Shown piece by piece: positions 1-7,766 of a stretch of DNA of 64,000 bases (its first letter is position 1; every line of letters starts with the position of its first letter). The stretch lies in contig NZ_JAUUTZ010000001.1 of the NCBI RefSeq assembly GCF_030678915.1, forward strand, positions 310,001 to 374,000, given 5' to 3'. The notes under the pieces are model-generated. The model was not told the DNA's origin and made no database searches. It worked only from the letters and a program-made list of their open reading frames with translations. The translations under genes and the position numbers were made by a program. Source of the DNA: Paracoccus wurundjeri (lineage in GTDB: Bacteria > Pseudomonadota > Alphaproteobacteria > Rhodobacterales > Rhodobacteraceae).

Positions 1-69
1 TGGACCGTCAGCGAGGCGGTGTTGCCTGAAGAAGATTGGGAAGATTATATCATCGAGGATCTGTCATGA
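1..69 (+). CDS. 3' end of an unidentified upstream gene
   Basis: Frame 1 is open from the first base and ends with TGA at 67-69, giving the last 22 residues of a protein with an acidic tail (PEEDWEDYIIEDLS). The stop overlaps the start of the threonine aldolase gene by the usual ATGA arrangement, so the two are probably cotranscribed. Too little is visible to name a family. Confidence 0.6.
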   Translation, partial: WTVSEAVLPEEDWEDYIIEDLS

Positions 70-1106
70 ATTTCGCCTCCGACAATACCTATGGCGCGCA
101 TCCCGCGGTGCTCGCCGCATTGAGCGACTGCAATGACGGCGCGGTGATGGGATATGGGGCGGACCCGGTCACTGCGCGGGCAGAGGCCGTGATCCGCGAG
201 GTTCTGGAAGCGCCGCAAGCCGTGGTGCGTTTCGTGGCGACAGGTACAGCGGCGAATGCGCTGGTCTGCGGGCAATATGCGCCGCGATACGGGCGGATCT
301 ATTGTCATCAGGATGCGCATATCGAAACCAGCGAATGTGGGGCGCCAGAGTTCTTCACGGGCGGCGCCAAGCTGGTGACGGTGCCGGGCAATTGCGGCAA
401 GATGCAGCCCGATGAGCTGGCCTCCCGCATGTGGCGCGGTGCCGCCGGGGGCATGAATGGCGGGCGCAATGGGTTGATCTCCATCACGAACGCAACCGAA
501 TGGGGCACGATTTATTCGCTGCCGGAAATTGCCGCGATCGCTGATGTCGCGCATGAGGCCGGGCTGCCTTTGCATATGGATGGCGCCCGGTTCGCCAATG
601 CCGTCGCGGCAGCCGGTTGTTCGGCGGCGGATATGTCATGGCGCGCGGGCGTGGATGCGCTGTGTTTTGGCGGCACCAAGAACGGTGCGATGGGGGCCGA
701 GGCCGTGGTGTTCTTTGATCCCGCGCATGCCGAGGATTTCGATTACCGGCGAAAGCAATCGGGACATGTCTTTTCCAAGCAGCGCTTTCTGGCGGTGCAG
801 ATGCTGGCACTGCTGGAGGGGGGGCTTTGGCTGGAACTGGCGAAACATGCCAATGATCTGGCTGCTGGACTGGCAGAAGCAATCCTTGCCGCCGGAGGCG
901 ATTTGCTGGCGCCGGTGCAGTCGAACGCGGTTTTCGCGACAATTCCGCCCGAAGCCCATGCAAGGGCGAAGGAAGCTGGCGCCATTTATTACCTGTGGCC
1001 CGATAAATCCGCCGAAGGCCAGGATCCCGTGCCGATCCGGCTGGTAACGGCATGGAACACCCCGGATGCGGATGTCGCCGCCCTGATCGCGGCGTTGAAA
1101 GGTTAG
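66..1106 (+). CDS. ltaE: Low-specificity L-threonine aldolase
   Basis: This 346-residue protein is a PLP-dependent fold-type I enzyme of the threonine aldolase / beta-eliminating lyase family, expected to split L-threonine or L-allo-threonine into glycine and acetaldehyde in the cytoplasm. It opens with the family-typical FASDNTYGAHP, carries HMDGARFANAV (the Asp that contacts the PLP ring nitrogen) and FGGTKNG with the probable Schiff-base lysine. I chose ATG 66 over an in-frame start at 36 because it overlaps the stop of the preceding gene as ATGA and gives the normal N-terminus. Length fits the family. The next gene is convergent and begins 7 bases beyond its stop. Substrate specificity among L-threonine isomers cannot be read from sequence. 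Confidence 0.9.
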   Translation: MNFASDNTYGAHPAVLAALSDCNDGAVMGYGADPVTARAEAVIREVLEAPQAVVRFVATGTAANALVCGQYAPRYGRIYCHQDAHIETSECGAPEFFTGGAKLVTVPGNCGKMQPDELASRMWRGAAGGMNGGRNGLISITNATEWGTIYSLPEIAAIADVAHEAGLPLHMDGARFANAVAAAGCSAADMSWRAGVDALCFGGTKNGAMGAEAVVFFDPAHAEDFDYRRKQSGHVFSKQRFLAVQMLALLEGGLWLELAKHANDLAAGLAEAILAAGGDLLAPVQSNAVFATIPPEAHARAKEAGAIYYLWPDKSAEGQDPVPIRLVTAWNTPDADVAALIAALKG

Positions 1107-1113
1107 GCGGCTG

Positions 1114-1584
1114 TTAGCCGTTCAATGCCTTCAGCAATAAGGCAAGCGCGTGGCCGACCGTTGCCGTGCGCACATCGCTGCGGCCTATGGCACCGAATTC
1201 GACGGTTTCCGTTGTCACTCCAAATGCCGTCGCCACGCCAAAGCAGACCCGGCCTTCCGGCTTGTGCTCGGAGCCGCCGGGGCCGGCGATTCCGGTGACG
1301 GCAACGGTCAGGGACGCCTCTGAGCGGGACAGCGCGCCCATCGCCATCTCGGCTGCGATCTGTTCGCTGACGGCGCCATAAACGGTTAGCGTCTCGCTGC
1401 GAATGCCCAGCATCTGCTGTTTGGCGGCATTGGAATAGGTGACAAAGCCACGATCCAGGACATCGGAGGAGCCGGGTATCTCGGTTAACGCGGCGGCGAT
1501 CAGCCCGCCCGTGCAGCTTTCGGCGGTGGCGATCATCACGCCACGGGCACGGGCGGCATCCAGAACATCACCCGGGGAGGTCAC
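1114..1584 (-). CDS. pncC: Nicotinamide-nucleotide amidohydrolase PncC (CinA C-terminal domain family)
   Basis: A 156-residue stand-alone CinA C-terminal domain. The family converts nicotinamide mononucleotide to nicotinic acid mononucleotide in pyridine nucleotide salvage. Visible signatures are TAESCTGGLI near the N-terminus, the YSNAAKQQMLG stretch, VTGIAGPGG and KPEGRVCFG. The N-terminal MoCF-like domain of full-length CinA is absent, as in PncC proteins. The start is a GTG at 1584 that overlaps the pgpA stop (GTGA); a longer reading back to 1833 would run through pgpA in another frame and has no family similarity. Translational coupling to pgpA is likely. Confidence 0.88.
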   Translation of the reverse strand: MTSPGDVLDAARARGVMIATAESCTGGLIAAALTEIPGSSDVLDRGFVTYSNAAKQQMLGIRSETLTVYGAVSEQIAAEMAMGALSRSEASLTVAVTGIAGPGGSEHKPEGRVCFGVATAFGVTTETVEFGAIGRSDVRTATVGHALALLLKALNG

Positions 1585-2072
1585 AGGATCACCAGATGAA
1601 ACAGGGCGGCTGCAATCACAGTGGCAATACCCGCGAACAGCCCGGCCCAGAGATCGTCCTTCATCACCCCTGCCGCCGTGCCTTCCCGGTCGGCGCGGCC
1701 CACCAGCCAGGGCTTCCAGATGTCGAACAGGCGGAAGAACAGGAACGCTGCCACCCAGCCCGGCCAGGGAAAAACATGGCTTGGCATTTGCGCAAAGAAG
1801 AACCCCGCCGAGGGGAAGCAGAGCGCAATCCATTGCCCTGCGATTTCGTCGATGACGATTTCGCTGCGGTCGGGATCGTCCAAGCCGTCGGTAAACCGGC
1901 GCACGGCCCAGAAGCCTGCCACCGTCACGGCGAGGGTGGCGGCGGCCAGCAGCGGGAAATGGCCAAGCCGGTGGATCAGGACGCCAAGCAGGACCGCGAT
2001 TGCCGAGGCCCAGGTGCCGGGGGCAGGGCGCAGCAGACCGGCGCCGAACCAGATGCAGAGAAGGCGGGGCAT
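1581..2072 (-). CDS. pgpA: Phosphatidylglycerophosphatase A
   Basis: A 163-residue inner-membrane enzyme that dephosphorylates phosphatidylglycerol phosphate to phosphatidylglycerol. The family motif PGTWAS is present near residue 18, followed by hydrophobic segments, and SEIVIDEIAGQW carries the conserved acidic residues of the active site. About four membrane segments are apparent. It lies 111 bases downstream of ispDF on the same strand and its stop overlaps the GTG start of pncC, so the two genes form a coupled pair. Confidence 0.9.
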   Translation of the reverse strand: MPRLLCIWFGAGLLRPAPGTWASAIAVLLGVLIHRLGHFPLLAAATLAVTVAGFWAVRRFTDGLDDPDRSEIVIDEIAGQWIALCFPSAGFFFAQMPSHVFPWPGWVAAFLFFRLFDIWKPWLVGRADREGTAAGVMKDDLWAGLFAGIATVIAAALFHLVIL

Positions 2073-2183
2073 GGAAGCTCCTTTGATATTTGCTTCGTTC
2101 TAGCGAGTCGGGAACCGGGAAACCAAGCAGATTTGCAATTTTTGATGCGGCATGACCTGATGGCTTGTCCGCGTCGCCGTGCG

Positions 2184-3347
2184 CTATCCTCCGATCAGTG
2201 TCGCCGTCGCGATCGCGGCGATGCCTTCGCCGCGCCCGGTGAAGCCCAGACGCTCGGAGGTGGTGGCTTTCACGCTGATCCGTCCGGTTTCGACCTGCAT
2301 GATTTCGGCAAGGCGGGTTTGCATCGCGTCAGCATGGGGGCCGATTTTCGGAGTTTCACAGATCAGCGTCACATCGGCATTGCCAAGGCGGAAGCCGCGT
2401 TCCCGTGCCAGATCGATAGCGTGACGCAGAAAGACATGGCTTTCAGTACCCTTCCATTGCGGATCCGAAGGGGGGAAGTGCCGGCCGATATCGCCTTGGG
2501 CCAATGCGCCATAGATGGCGTCTGTCAGGGCATGCATGCCGACATCGGCATCGGAATGGCCTTTCAGCCCGGAATCATGCGGGACGCGGATACCGCAAAG
2601 CCAGACATGGTCGCCCGGCTCGAAAGCATGCACGTCAAAGCCGTTGCCCATACGGATATCCATCGCGTTCCCCATCAATCGTTCGGCCCCCATCAACCGT
2701 TCGGCACGTGCGAAATCGTCTGGCCATGTGATTTTCAGATTGTCTTCACTGCCCGGCGTGATCGTGACCTCGAGCCCGATCTTCAAGGCAAGCGCCACGT
2801 CATCGGTCGCCCCTCCGGGATGCATCCGATGCGCGGCAAGAATTTCAGGAAGACGGAACCCCTGCGGCGTTTGCGCGCGATACAGGCCGTCGCGGGTGGT
2901 GATCGCGGTGACATTGCCGCCATCGCCACGCCATAGCGTATCCGATACGGGCAGGGCGGGCGCGGCGGCCACCGCACCGCCCTGCAAGGCGTCGACCACG
3001 CCCTGAATGACCGAGGCGGGCGTCAGCGGGCGCGCGCCGTCATGGACCAGCACATGGCTTGCCTGTCCTTCAAGCGCAAGCAGCCCGGCCATCACGCTGG
3101 CCGAGCGGGTCTCACCGCCGGTGACGATGGTGACGGGGCCTGCAAAGCGGGTGACGGCGTCTGCCATGTCATCGGGATGAACGACCAGAACGATGCGGTC
3201 AAAACCCGCGAATGCCGCAAGCGTATGGGCGATGACCGGCTGGCTGCCAAGGTTACGCCACTGCTTGGGCCGGTCGCTTCCGGCCCGCGCGCCGCGCCCG
3301 GCGGCGGTGATGATTGCGGCATAACCTGCTGGGGCGCGCACAGTCAT
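2184..3347 (-). CDS. ispDF: Bifunctional 2-C-methyl-D-erythritol 4-phosphate cytidylyltransferase / MECDP synthase
   Basis: A 387-residue fusion of two enzymes of the methylerythritol phosphate isoprenoid pathway. The N-terminal half (about 1-225) is Isp[12 protein letters not shown] with RPKQW forms the CTP site, and LVHDGARPL and TPQGFRL follow. The C-terminal half (about 230-387) is IspF, with NGFDVHAF (zinc-binding Asp and His), [17 protein letters not shown] and [16 protein letters not shown]. Such fusions are common in alphaproteobacteria. ATG 3347 lies 10 bases beyond the purL stop; a longer reading would overlap purL. The interdomain linker contains an exact AERLMG duplication coded by an 18-bp tandem repeat (2671-2706). 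Confidence 0.95.
   Translation of the reverse strand: MTVRAPAGYAAIITAAGRGARAGSDRPKQWRNLGSQPVIAHTLAAFAGFDRIVLVVHPDDMADAVTRFAGPVTIVTGGETRSASVMAGLLALEGQASHVLVHDGARPLTPASVIQGVVDALQGGAVAAAPALPVSDTLWRGDGGNVTAITTRDGLYRAQTPQGFRLPEILAAHRMHPGGATDDVALALKIGLEVTITPGSEDNLKITWPDDFARAERLMGAERLMGNAMDIRMGNGFDVHAFEPGDHVWLCGIRVPHDSGLKGHSDADVGMHALTDAIYGALAQGDIGRHFPPSDPQWKGTESHVFLRHAIDLARERGFRLGNADVTLICETPKIGPHADAMQTRLAEIMQVETGRISVKATTSERLGFTGRGEGIAAIATATLIGG
2671..2706. repeat. 18-bp tandem duplication in the ispDF linker
   Basis: Two consecutive 18-bp units differ at two positions (CCCATCAATCGTTCGGCC then CCCATCAACCGTTCGGCA on the + strand). In the ispDF frame they code AERLMG twice, immediately before the Met that would start the ancestral IspF. 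The near-identity of the copies indicates a fairly recent in-frame duplication in a flexible linker. Confidence 0.85.
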
Positions 3348-3357
3348 CCGAAAGCGA

Positions 3358-5538
3358 TCAAGCGTGATCGGGCATGTCGCCCCTGATGGCGCGGGCGAAT
3401 GCGCTGCGGTAAAGCCCGGACAATTCGGCAAGCGGCGCGCTGTCATCGCCCAATGTCACGCTGTCCCCGCCTATGCGTCCGACCACGGCAACCGGGACCA
3501 AGGCGGCTTCGGCCGCATCCATGAGCGCCTTTGCCGAGACTTCGGGGCAGGCGACCAGATAGCGGGCCTGATCCTCTCCGAATAGCTGGGCGATATCCGT
3601 GCTGTCGAGAACAAGGCCGCGCCCGCCATGCTCGGCCATTTCAAAACCGGCAAGCGCAAGGCCGCCATCCGACAGATCCGTGGCGGCACTGAAAAGCGCC
3701 CGATTGGCGCGGATGAATTCGCCGTGTTTCCGCTCGGCCGTCAGATCCACGGGCGGCGCATCGCCTTCTTCCAGATCAAAAGCCTCTGCGGCCAGAGCCG
3801 ATTGACCAAGATGTCCCCGCGTCTCGCCGATGAGGACAAGCAGATCGCCATCCGCAAGCACCGGCTCGATCATCTCGTCGAGATGCGGAATCAGTCCCAC
3901 GCCGCCGATGGTAGGGGTGGGCAGGATGCCCTTGCCGTCGGTTTCGTTGTAAAGCGAGACATTGCCCGAGACGATGGGGAAATCAAGCGCCCGGCAGGCC
4001 TCTCCGATACCTTTGATCGCGCCGACGAACTGCCCCATGATCTCGGGCTTTTCGGGATTGCCGAAATTCAGATTGTCGGTGGTGGCCAGCGGTATCGCCC
4101 CCACGGCGCAAAGGTTGCGATATGCCTCGGCCACGGCCTGCTTGCCGCCCTCATAGGGGTTGGCGCGGACATAGCGGGGGGTCACGTCGCTGGTGAAGGC
4201 AAGCGCCTTGTCGGTTCCGTGCACCCGCACCACGCCTGCGCCAAGGCCCGGACGGCGGATCGTGTCGGCGCCGACCTGTGTGTCATATTGCTCCCATACC
4301 CATGATTTATGCGCGTAATTGGGCGAGCCCAACAGCGATTTCAGGGCCGCTATCGGGGTAATCGCAGGCAAAGCCGTGGCCGGTGGGGCAGGAGGCGTTT
4401 CTATCCATGGGCGGTCATATTCCGGCGCGCTTGATGAAAGCTTCGACAGGGGAAGATCGGCCTTTACCTCATTGCCATGCAGGATCAGGAAACGATCTTC
4501 GGCGATGGTCTCGCCGACAATGGCGAAATCCAGATCCCATTTCTCGAAGATCGCCCGCGCCTCGGCTTCTTTCTCGGGCTTCAGCACCATGAGCATGCGT
4601 TCCTGCGACTCGGACAGCATCATCTCATAGGCGGTCATATTGGTTTCGCGCTGCGGCACATCGTCCAAAACCAGCCGGATGCCCAGCCCGCCCTTGTCGC
4701 CCATCTCGACGGCGGAACAGGTCAGACCTGCCGCGCCCATATCCTGAATGGAAATCACGCTGCCCGAGGCCATCAGCTCAAGACAGGCTTCCAGCAGGCA
4801 TTTCTCGGTGAAGGGATCGCCGACCTGAACGGTGGGGCGCTTTTCCTCGATCGTGTCGTCGAATTCGGCACTGGCCATGGTCGCGCCGCCCACGCCGTCG
4901 CGCCCGGTCTTTGCGCCCAGATAAACGACCGGCATGCCAACACCCGAAGCGGCGGAGTAAAAGATCTTGTCGGTATCGGCCAAACCTGCCGCAAAGGCGT
5001 TCACCAGACAATTGCCGTCATAGGAGGCATGGAACCGCACCTCGCCGCCCACATTCGGTACGCCGAAACAATTGCCGTAAGAACCGATCCCCTCGACCAC
5101 GCCCTTGACCAGATGCGGGGTCTTGGGATGTTCGGGCCGCCCGAAGGACAGCGAATCCATCGCGGCAATGGGGCGCGCGCCCATCGTGAACACGTCACGC
5201 AGAATGCCGCCCACACCGGTCGCCGCGCCCTGATGCGGCTCGATATAGCTGGGGTGATTGTGGCTTTCCATCTTGAAAACCACGGCCTGACCGTCGCCGA
5301 TATCGACGACGCCCGCATTCTCGCCGGGGCCGCAGATCACCTGCGGGCCCTCGGTCGGCAGGGTGCGCAGCCATTTCTTGGACGATTTATAAGAGCAATG
5401 CTCGTTCCACATGGCCGAGAAGATGCCAAGCTCGGTAAAGCTTGGTTCGCGTCCGATGATCTGCAGGATGCGGTCATATTCATCGGGCTTCAGTCCGTGC
5501 GCGGCGATCAAGTCCGGGGTGATCGACGGTTCCTGCAT
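3358..5538 (-). CDS. purL: Phosphoribosylformylglycinamidine synthase subunit PurL
   Basis: The 726-residue small-type PurL makes FGAM from FGAR, ATP and glutamine-derived ammonia in purine synthesis; this form works with separate PurQ and PurS subunits, which are not in this window. The protein has the duplicated AIRS-like layout: SSKKWL and [17 protein letters not shown] in the N-terminal half, then [13 protein letters not shown] and NFGNPEKPE motifs in the second half. ATG 5538 is preceded by AGGAAGG at proper spacing; an upstream start at 5586 lacks this. It is followed after 10 bases by ispDF. Confidence 0.95.
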   Translation of the reverse strand: MQEPSITPDLIAAHGLKPDEYDRILQIIGREPSFTELGIFSAMWNEHCSYKSSKKWLRTLPTEGPQVICGPGENAGVVDIGDGQAVVFKMESHNHPSYIEPHQGAATGVGGILRDVFTMGARPIAAMDSLSFGRPEHPKTPHLVKGVVEGIGSYGNCFGVPNVGGEVRFHASYDGNCLVNAFAAGLADTDKIFYSAASGVGMPVVYLGAKTGRDGVGGATMASAEFDDTIEEKRPTVQVGDPFTEKCLLEACLELMASGSVISIQDMGAAGLTCSAVEMGDKGGLGIRLVLDDVPQRETNMTAYEMMLSESQERMLMVLKPEKEAEARAIFEKWDLDFAIVGETIAEDRFLILHGNEVKADLPLSKLSSSAPEYDRPWIETPPAPPATALPAITPIAALKSLLGSPNYAHKSWVWEQYDTQVGADTIRRPGLGAGVVRVHGTDKALAFTSDVTPRYVRANPYEGGKQAVAEAYRNLCAVGAIPLATTDNLNFGNPEKPEIMGQFVGAIKGIGEACRALDFPIVSGNVSLYNETDGKGILPTPTIGGVGLIPHLDEMIEPVLADGDLLVLIGETRGHLGQSALAAEAFDLEEGDAPPVDLTAERKHGEFIRANRALFSAATDLSDGGLALAGFEMAEHGGRGLVLDSTDIAQLFGEDQARYLVACPEVSAKALMDAAEAALVPVAVVGRIGGDSVTLGDDSAPLAELSGLYRSAFARAIRGDMPDHA

Positions 5539-5606
5539 GTCTGGCCCTTCCTGCCTGTGGAGTCTGGCGCCTTTTATGACTTGCAAGAGGATATGGAAAG
5601 GGCGGT

Positions 5607-6338
5607 TTATTCTGTTTCCGGCCTGTTATCGCCCGGTTTGATCCATTCCATGACGTGATGATAGGGCATCCGGCGGTAGCGTTTGGTTCTGAAAGCCTCG
5701 CCGCCTTGTGGCAAGGGTTCGTCGAAATGAGAGAGCTGCAACCCCGAGGCCAGCAAAAGCTGCAGATAGAAACTGAAGGGCCGGTGCCAGTTGCGAATAG
5801 TGATCCCGGACCAGCTTGCCCATTCGGCACGCGCTTCCAGATAATTGTCCATGACGAAATAATCCGCGCCGTCTTCGCGCCTGCGCCAGTTTCCCGCCGT
5901 GGCGAAGCTGTTGAGATTTGCGATCAGCAACGCGCCATTTGGCCTCAGGACACGGGTCATCTCGGCAATGGCGGCCTCGATCTCGTCGATATCGATCAGC
6001 GTCAGGTAGCTGACCACAAGATCAAAGCTGGAATCCTCGAAGGGCAGCTTCTCGGCCTTGGCGTCGAGATAGCGTCCCGCAGGGTCGCGGGCTTGCGCCG
6101 CTTCGCGCAGGGCGGCTGTCGGCTCTATCCCGATCGGGTCCAGCCCGGCTTCGCGCAGCATCCGGCAAAAGCGGCCCTCACCGCTGCCGATATCCAGCGC
6201 AGTCGTGAACCCGCGGCCGCTGACGCGGGCCATCATCGGCCCGTCAAGAACATGCCGGCGCGAGAAATCACCATGCTCACCGATCGCCGCGAGCCAGCCG
6301 GTGGCGGAACTGTCCCAACCATTATCCTGCATATCCAT
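5607..6338 (-). CDS. Class I SAM-dependent methyltransferase
   Basis: A 243-residue cytoplasmic methyltransferase with a Rossmann fold. Motif I is [15 protein letters not shown] (about residues 50-65), followed by an acidic residue in the IGIEP stretch, and [12 protein letters not shown] with [13 protein letters not shown] matches the later SAM-fold motifs of the Methyltransf_11 type. ATG 6338 sits about 8 bases after AGGAAAGG; ATG 6332 is an alternative. It lies 68 bases upstream of purL on the same strand. The substrate is unknown; UbiE- or BioC-like small-molecule methylation is possible but not shown by the sequence. Confidence 0.8.
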   Translation of the reverse strand: MDMQDNGWDSSATGWLAAIGEHGDFSRRHVLDGPMMARVSGRGFTTALDIGSGEGRFCRMLREAGLDPIGIEPTAALREAAQARDPAGRYLDAKAEKLPFEDSSFDLVVSYLTLIDIDEIEAAIAEMTRVLRPNGALLIANLNSFATAGNWRRREDGADYFVMDNYLEARAEWASWSGITIRNWHRPFSFYLQLLLASGLQLSHFDEPLPQGGEAFRTKRYRRMPYHHVMEWIKPGDNRPETE

Positions 6339-6452
6339 CCCTGCCGCCTTTCCTGATGCATGAAAAAGCGGCAACCTAGAGTAGCTTGCCTGCCTTGGGA
6401 AGGGAGCGACGGTTTCAGGGATGGTGATTTTTTCCGGATTTCCCGCCGTCGT

Positions 6453-6479
6453 AAAAAAAAGCCGGGCACAAGGCCCGGC
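6453..6479 (-). terminator. Rho-independent terminator of the candidate small RNA
   Basis: On the minus strand a perfect 7-bp GC stem (GCCGGGC / GCCCGGC) with a 5-base loop is followed directly by eight U residues. This is the clearest intrinsic terminator in the window. It lies in the 352-base space between the LysR gene and the methyltransferase gene. Confidence 0.9.
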
Positions 6480-6535
6480 CTAAGTCCAACAGGGAGGTAG
6501 AAGGTGATGAGCGATTACGCAAATCATCGCCTTCG
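6453..6535 (-). ncRNA. Candidate trans-acting small RNA with an anti-Shine-Dalgarno CCUCCC stretch
   Basis: About 83 nt run from a predicted start near 6535 to the U-tract at 6453. The 5' part folds into a stem of GAAGG-C-GAUGA (6534-6524) against UCAUC-A-CCUUC (6510-6500), ten pairs and one mismatch. A single-stranded linker, CUACCUCCCUGUUGG, carries CCUCCC at 6497-6492, complementary to ribosome binding sites. The terminator hairpin closes the 3' end. Hairpin, C/U-rich anti-SD stretch and terminator are the layout of alphaproteobacterial small RNAs such as the CcsR and alpha-r14 groups; family membership is inference. No ORF with a credible start exists on this strand here. Confidence 0.6.
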
Positions 6536-6541
6536 CAGACC

Positions 6542-6570
6542 GATCTATGTGCAGGTTGTGTATCCTTCAA
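6542..6570 (-). promoter_or_regulatory. Predicted promoter of the candidate small RNA
   Basis: Minus-strand -35 TTGAAG (6570-6565) and -10 TAGATC (6547-6542) are 17 bases apart, placing a start near 6535. The upstream CTTGAA with a downstream CACATAG also partly resembles an RpoH-type heat-shock promoter. Farther upstream, at 6593-6607, is the imperfect palindrome GCATAGCGGCCATGC, a possible operator. Confidence 0.45.
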
Positions 6571-6690
6571 GTGGAAACAGGCTGTTGTCGCAGCATAGCG
6601 GCCATGCAGTGACCGAATGGCTTCATGACAAAGTCGCGGATTTCCCCAGGAAAACGCCTATTCGGCAATTTTCCGCCGGTCGCGCTGCGG

Positions 6691-7605
6691 TTAGGCTTGC
6701 AGCGATTTTCCGGCTTCGCTTTGCCAGCGGCGATAGGCTTGGATCTCTTCCAGAACGAAATCGCGGAATACGGCGACCCGGCGGGTCTGCCGAAGCTCTT
6801 CCGGATATGCCAGAAAAACCGGCACCACGCCGGATTCGATATCGGGAAGAACCCGGATCAGATCCGGATGATCCGCCGTGAGATAATCCGGCAGGACACC
6901 GATTCCGACATTGGCCAGAACCCCTTGCAGAACGCCGAAGTAATTATTCACCGTCAGGGTCGAGACGACATTCTGCGCCATGACCTCTTCGATCAGCTTG
7001 GCGCCCGCCGCAACCTGAGGTTGATCAGCTTTCTGACAGACCATCCGATGAGTGGACAGTTCGGCCATGCTGCCCGGTGTTCCGGCGCGGTCAAGATAAT
7101 CCTGCGTCGCATAAAGGCGCATACGGATATTCAGCAGACGGCGGCGGATCAGATCGGACTGGCTTGGTTCTTTCATGCGGATCGCCACATCGGCCTCGCG
7201 CATGGGCAGGTCCAGAACACGTTCTTCCAGCATCAGGTCGATTTTGAGATCGGGATATGTCTCGTAGAGTTTCACCAGACGGGGGGCCAGCCAAAGGGAG
7301 CCGAAACCGACGGTGGTCGTCACCTTCAATTCGCCGAAGACATGTTCCGCCGAGTCGCGCATCTTGGCCGAAGCACTGTCAAGCTTGCGCGCCATGGAGG
7401 ATGTGGCGTCAAACAGCAGTTCTCCCTGTTCGGTCAGAATCAGGCCGCGTGCATGGCGGTGGAAAAGCGTGGTTCCCAGCGCCTCTTCAAGCGCGCGGAT
7501 CTGGCGGCTGACGGCGGATTGAGACAGATGCAGCGTGTCGCCGGCATGTGTCAGGCTGCCGGCATCAGCAACCGCGTGAAATATTCTTAGCTTGTCCCAG
7601 TCCAT
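6691..7605 (-). CDS. LysR-family transcriptional regulator
   Basis: A 304-residue LysR regulator. The winged helix-turn-helix is at residues 1-60 (MDWDKLRIFHAVADAGSL, LSQSAVSRQIRALEE), followed by the linker helix and a two-lobed periplasmic-binding-protein-like effector domain to about 290. It is divergent from the indolepyruvate ferredoxin oxidoreductase gene across a 161-base spacer that contains two inverted repeats, the layout in which LysR proteins often control the divergent gene. That target assignment is inferred. The inducer cannot be read from sequence. Confidence 0.88.
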   Translation of the reverse strand: MDWDKLRIFHAVADAGSLTHAGDTLHLSQSAVSRQIRALEEALGTTLFHRHARGLILTEQGELLFDATSSMARKLDSASAKMRDSAEHVFGELKVTTTVGFGSLWLAPRLVKLYETYPDLKIDLMLEERVLDLPMREADVAIRMKEPSQSDLIRRRLLNIRMRLYATQDYLDRAGTPGSMAELSTHRMVCQKADQPQVAAGAKLIEEVMAQNVVSTLTVNNYFGVLQGVLANVGIGVLPDYLTADHPDLIRVLPDIESGVVPVFLAYPEELRQTRRVAVFRDFVLEEIQAYRRWQSEAGKSLQA

Positions 7606-7663
7606 CGCTGTTACAATCCTGCCTTACCAGCTATGCGTTTTTTGCAATTCTGTCATTCCACTG

Positions 7664-7692
7664 CCTGTCCTGACGCTCTGCGTCAAGGCAGG
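7664..7692. repeat. Inverted repeat between the LysR gene and the ior gene
   Basis: CCTGTCCTGACGC and GCGTCAAGGCAGG flank a TCT loop. The inner six pairs (TGACGC/GCGTCA) are perfect; outer pairs contain one mismatch and one G-T pair. It could be a regulator site for the adjacent divergent LysR gene or a hairpin in its leader. Confidence 0.5.
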
Positions 7693-7701
7693 AATTAAGT
7701 C

Positions 7702-7730
7702 TTTATCGGTCAGTTATTCTGACCTATAAT
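7702..7730 (+). promoter_or_regulatory. Promoter with an embedded palindromic operator upstream of the ior gene
   Basis: A consensus -10 TATAAT lies at 7725-7730, with a weak -35 (TTTATC, 7702-7707) 17 bases upstream. The spacer itself is the perfect inverted repeat GGTCAG-TTATT-CTGACC (7708-7724). Counting flanks, arms of 11 bases (TTATCGGTCAG at 7703-7713 and its partner at 7719-7729) match except at one position. A protein bound here would block RNA polymerase, so repression is the simplest reading. The regulator is unknown. Confidence 0.6.
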
Positions 7731-7766
7731 CGTTCCAGAGCCTTCGGGCATTGGAGGAGATGCAGG

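Noticed and set aside
1596-2936. A 446-codon open frame on the + strand
   Set aside because: It overlaps pgpA and ispDF on the other strand and resembles no protein family.
4477-5658. A 393-codon open frame on the + strand
   Set aside because: It is antisense to purL, whose family identity is certain; its product has a biased His/Arg/Gly composition and no recognisable domain.
6504-6881. Apparent + strand gene preceded by AGGGAGG
   Set aside because: The purine-rich stretch is the complement of the small RNA's CCUCCC loop; the frame runs antisense into the LysR gene and has no homology.
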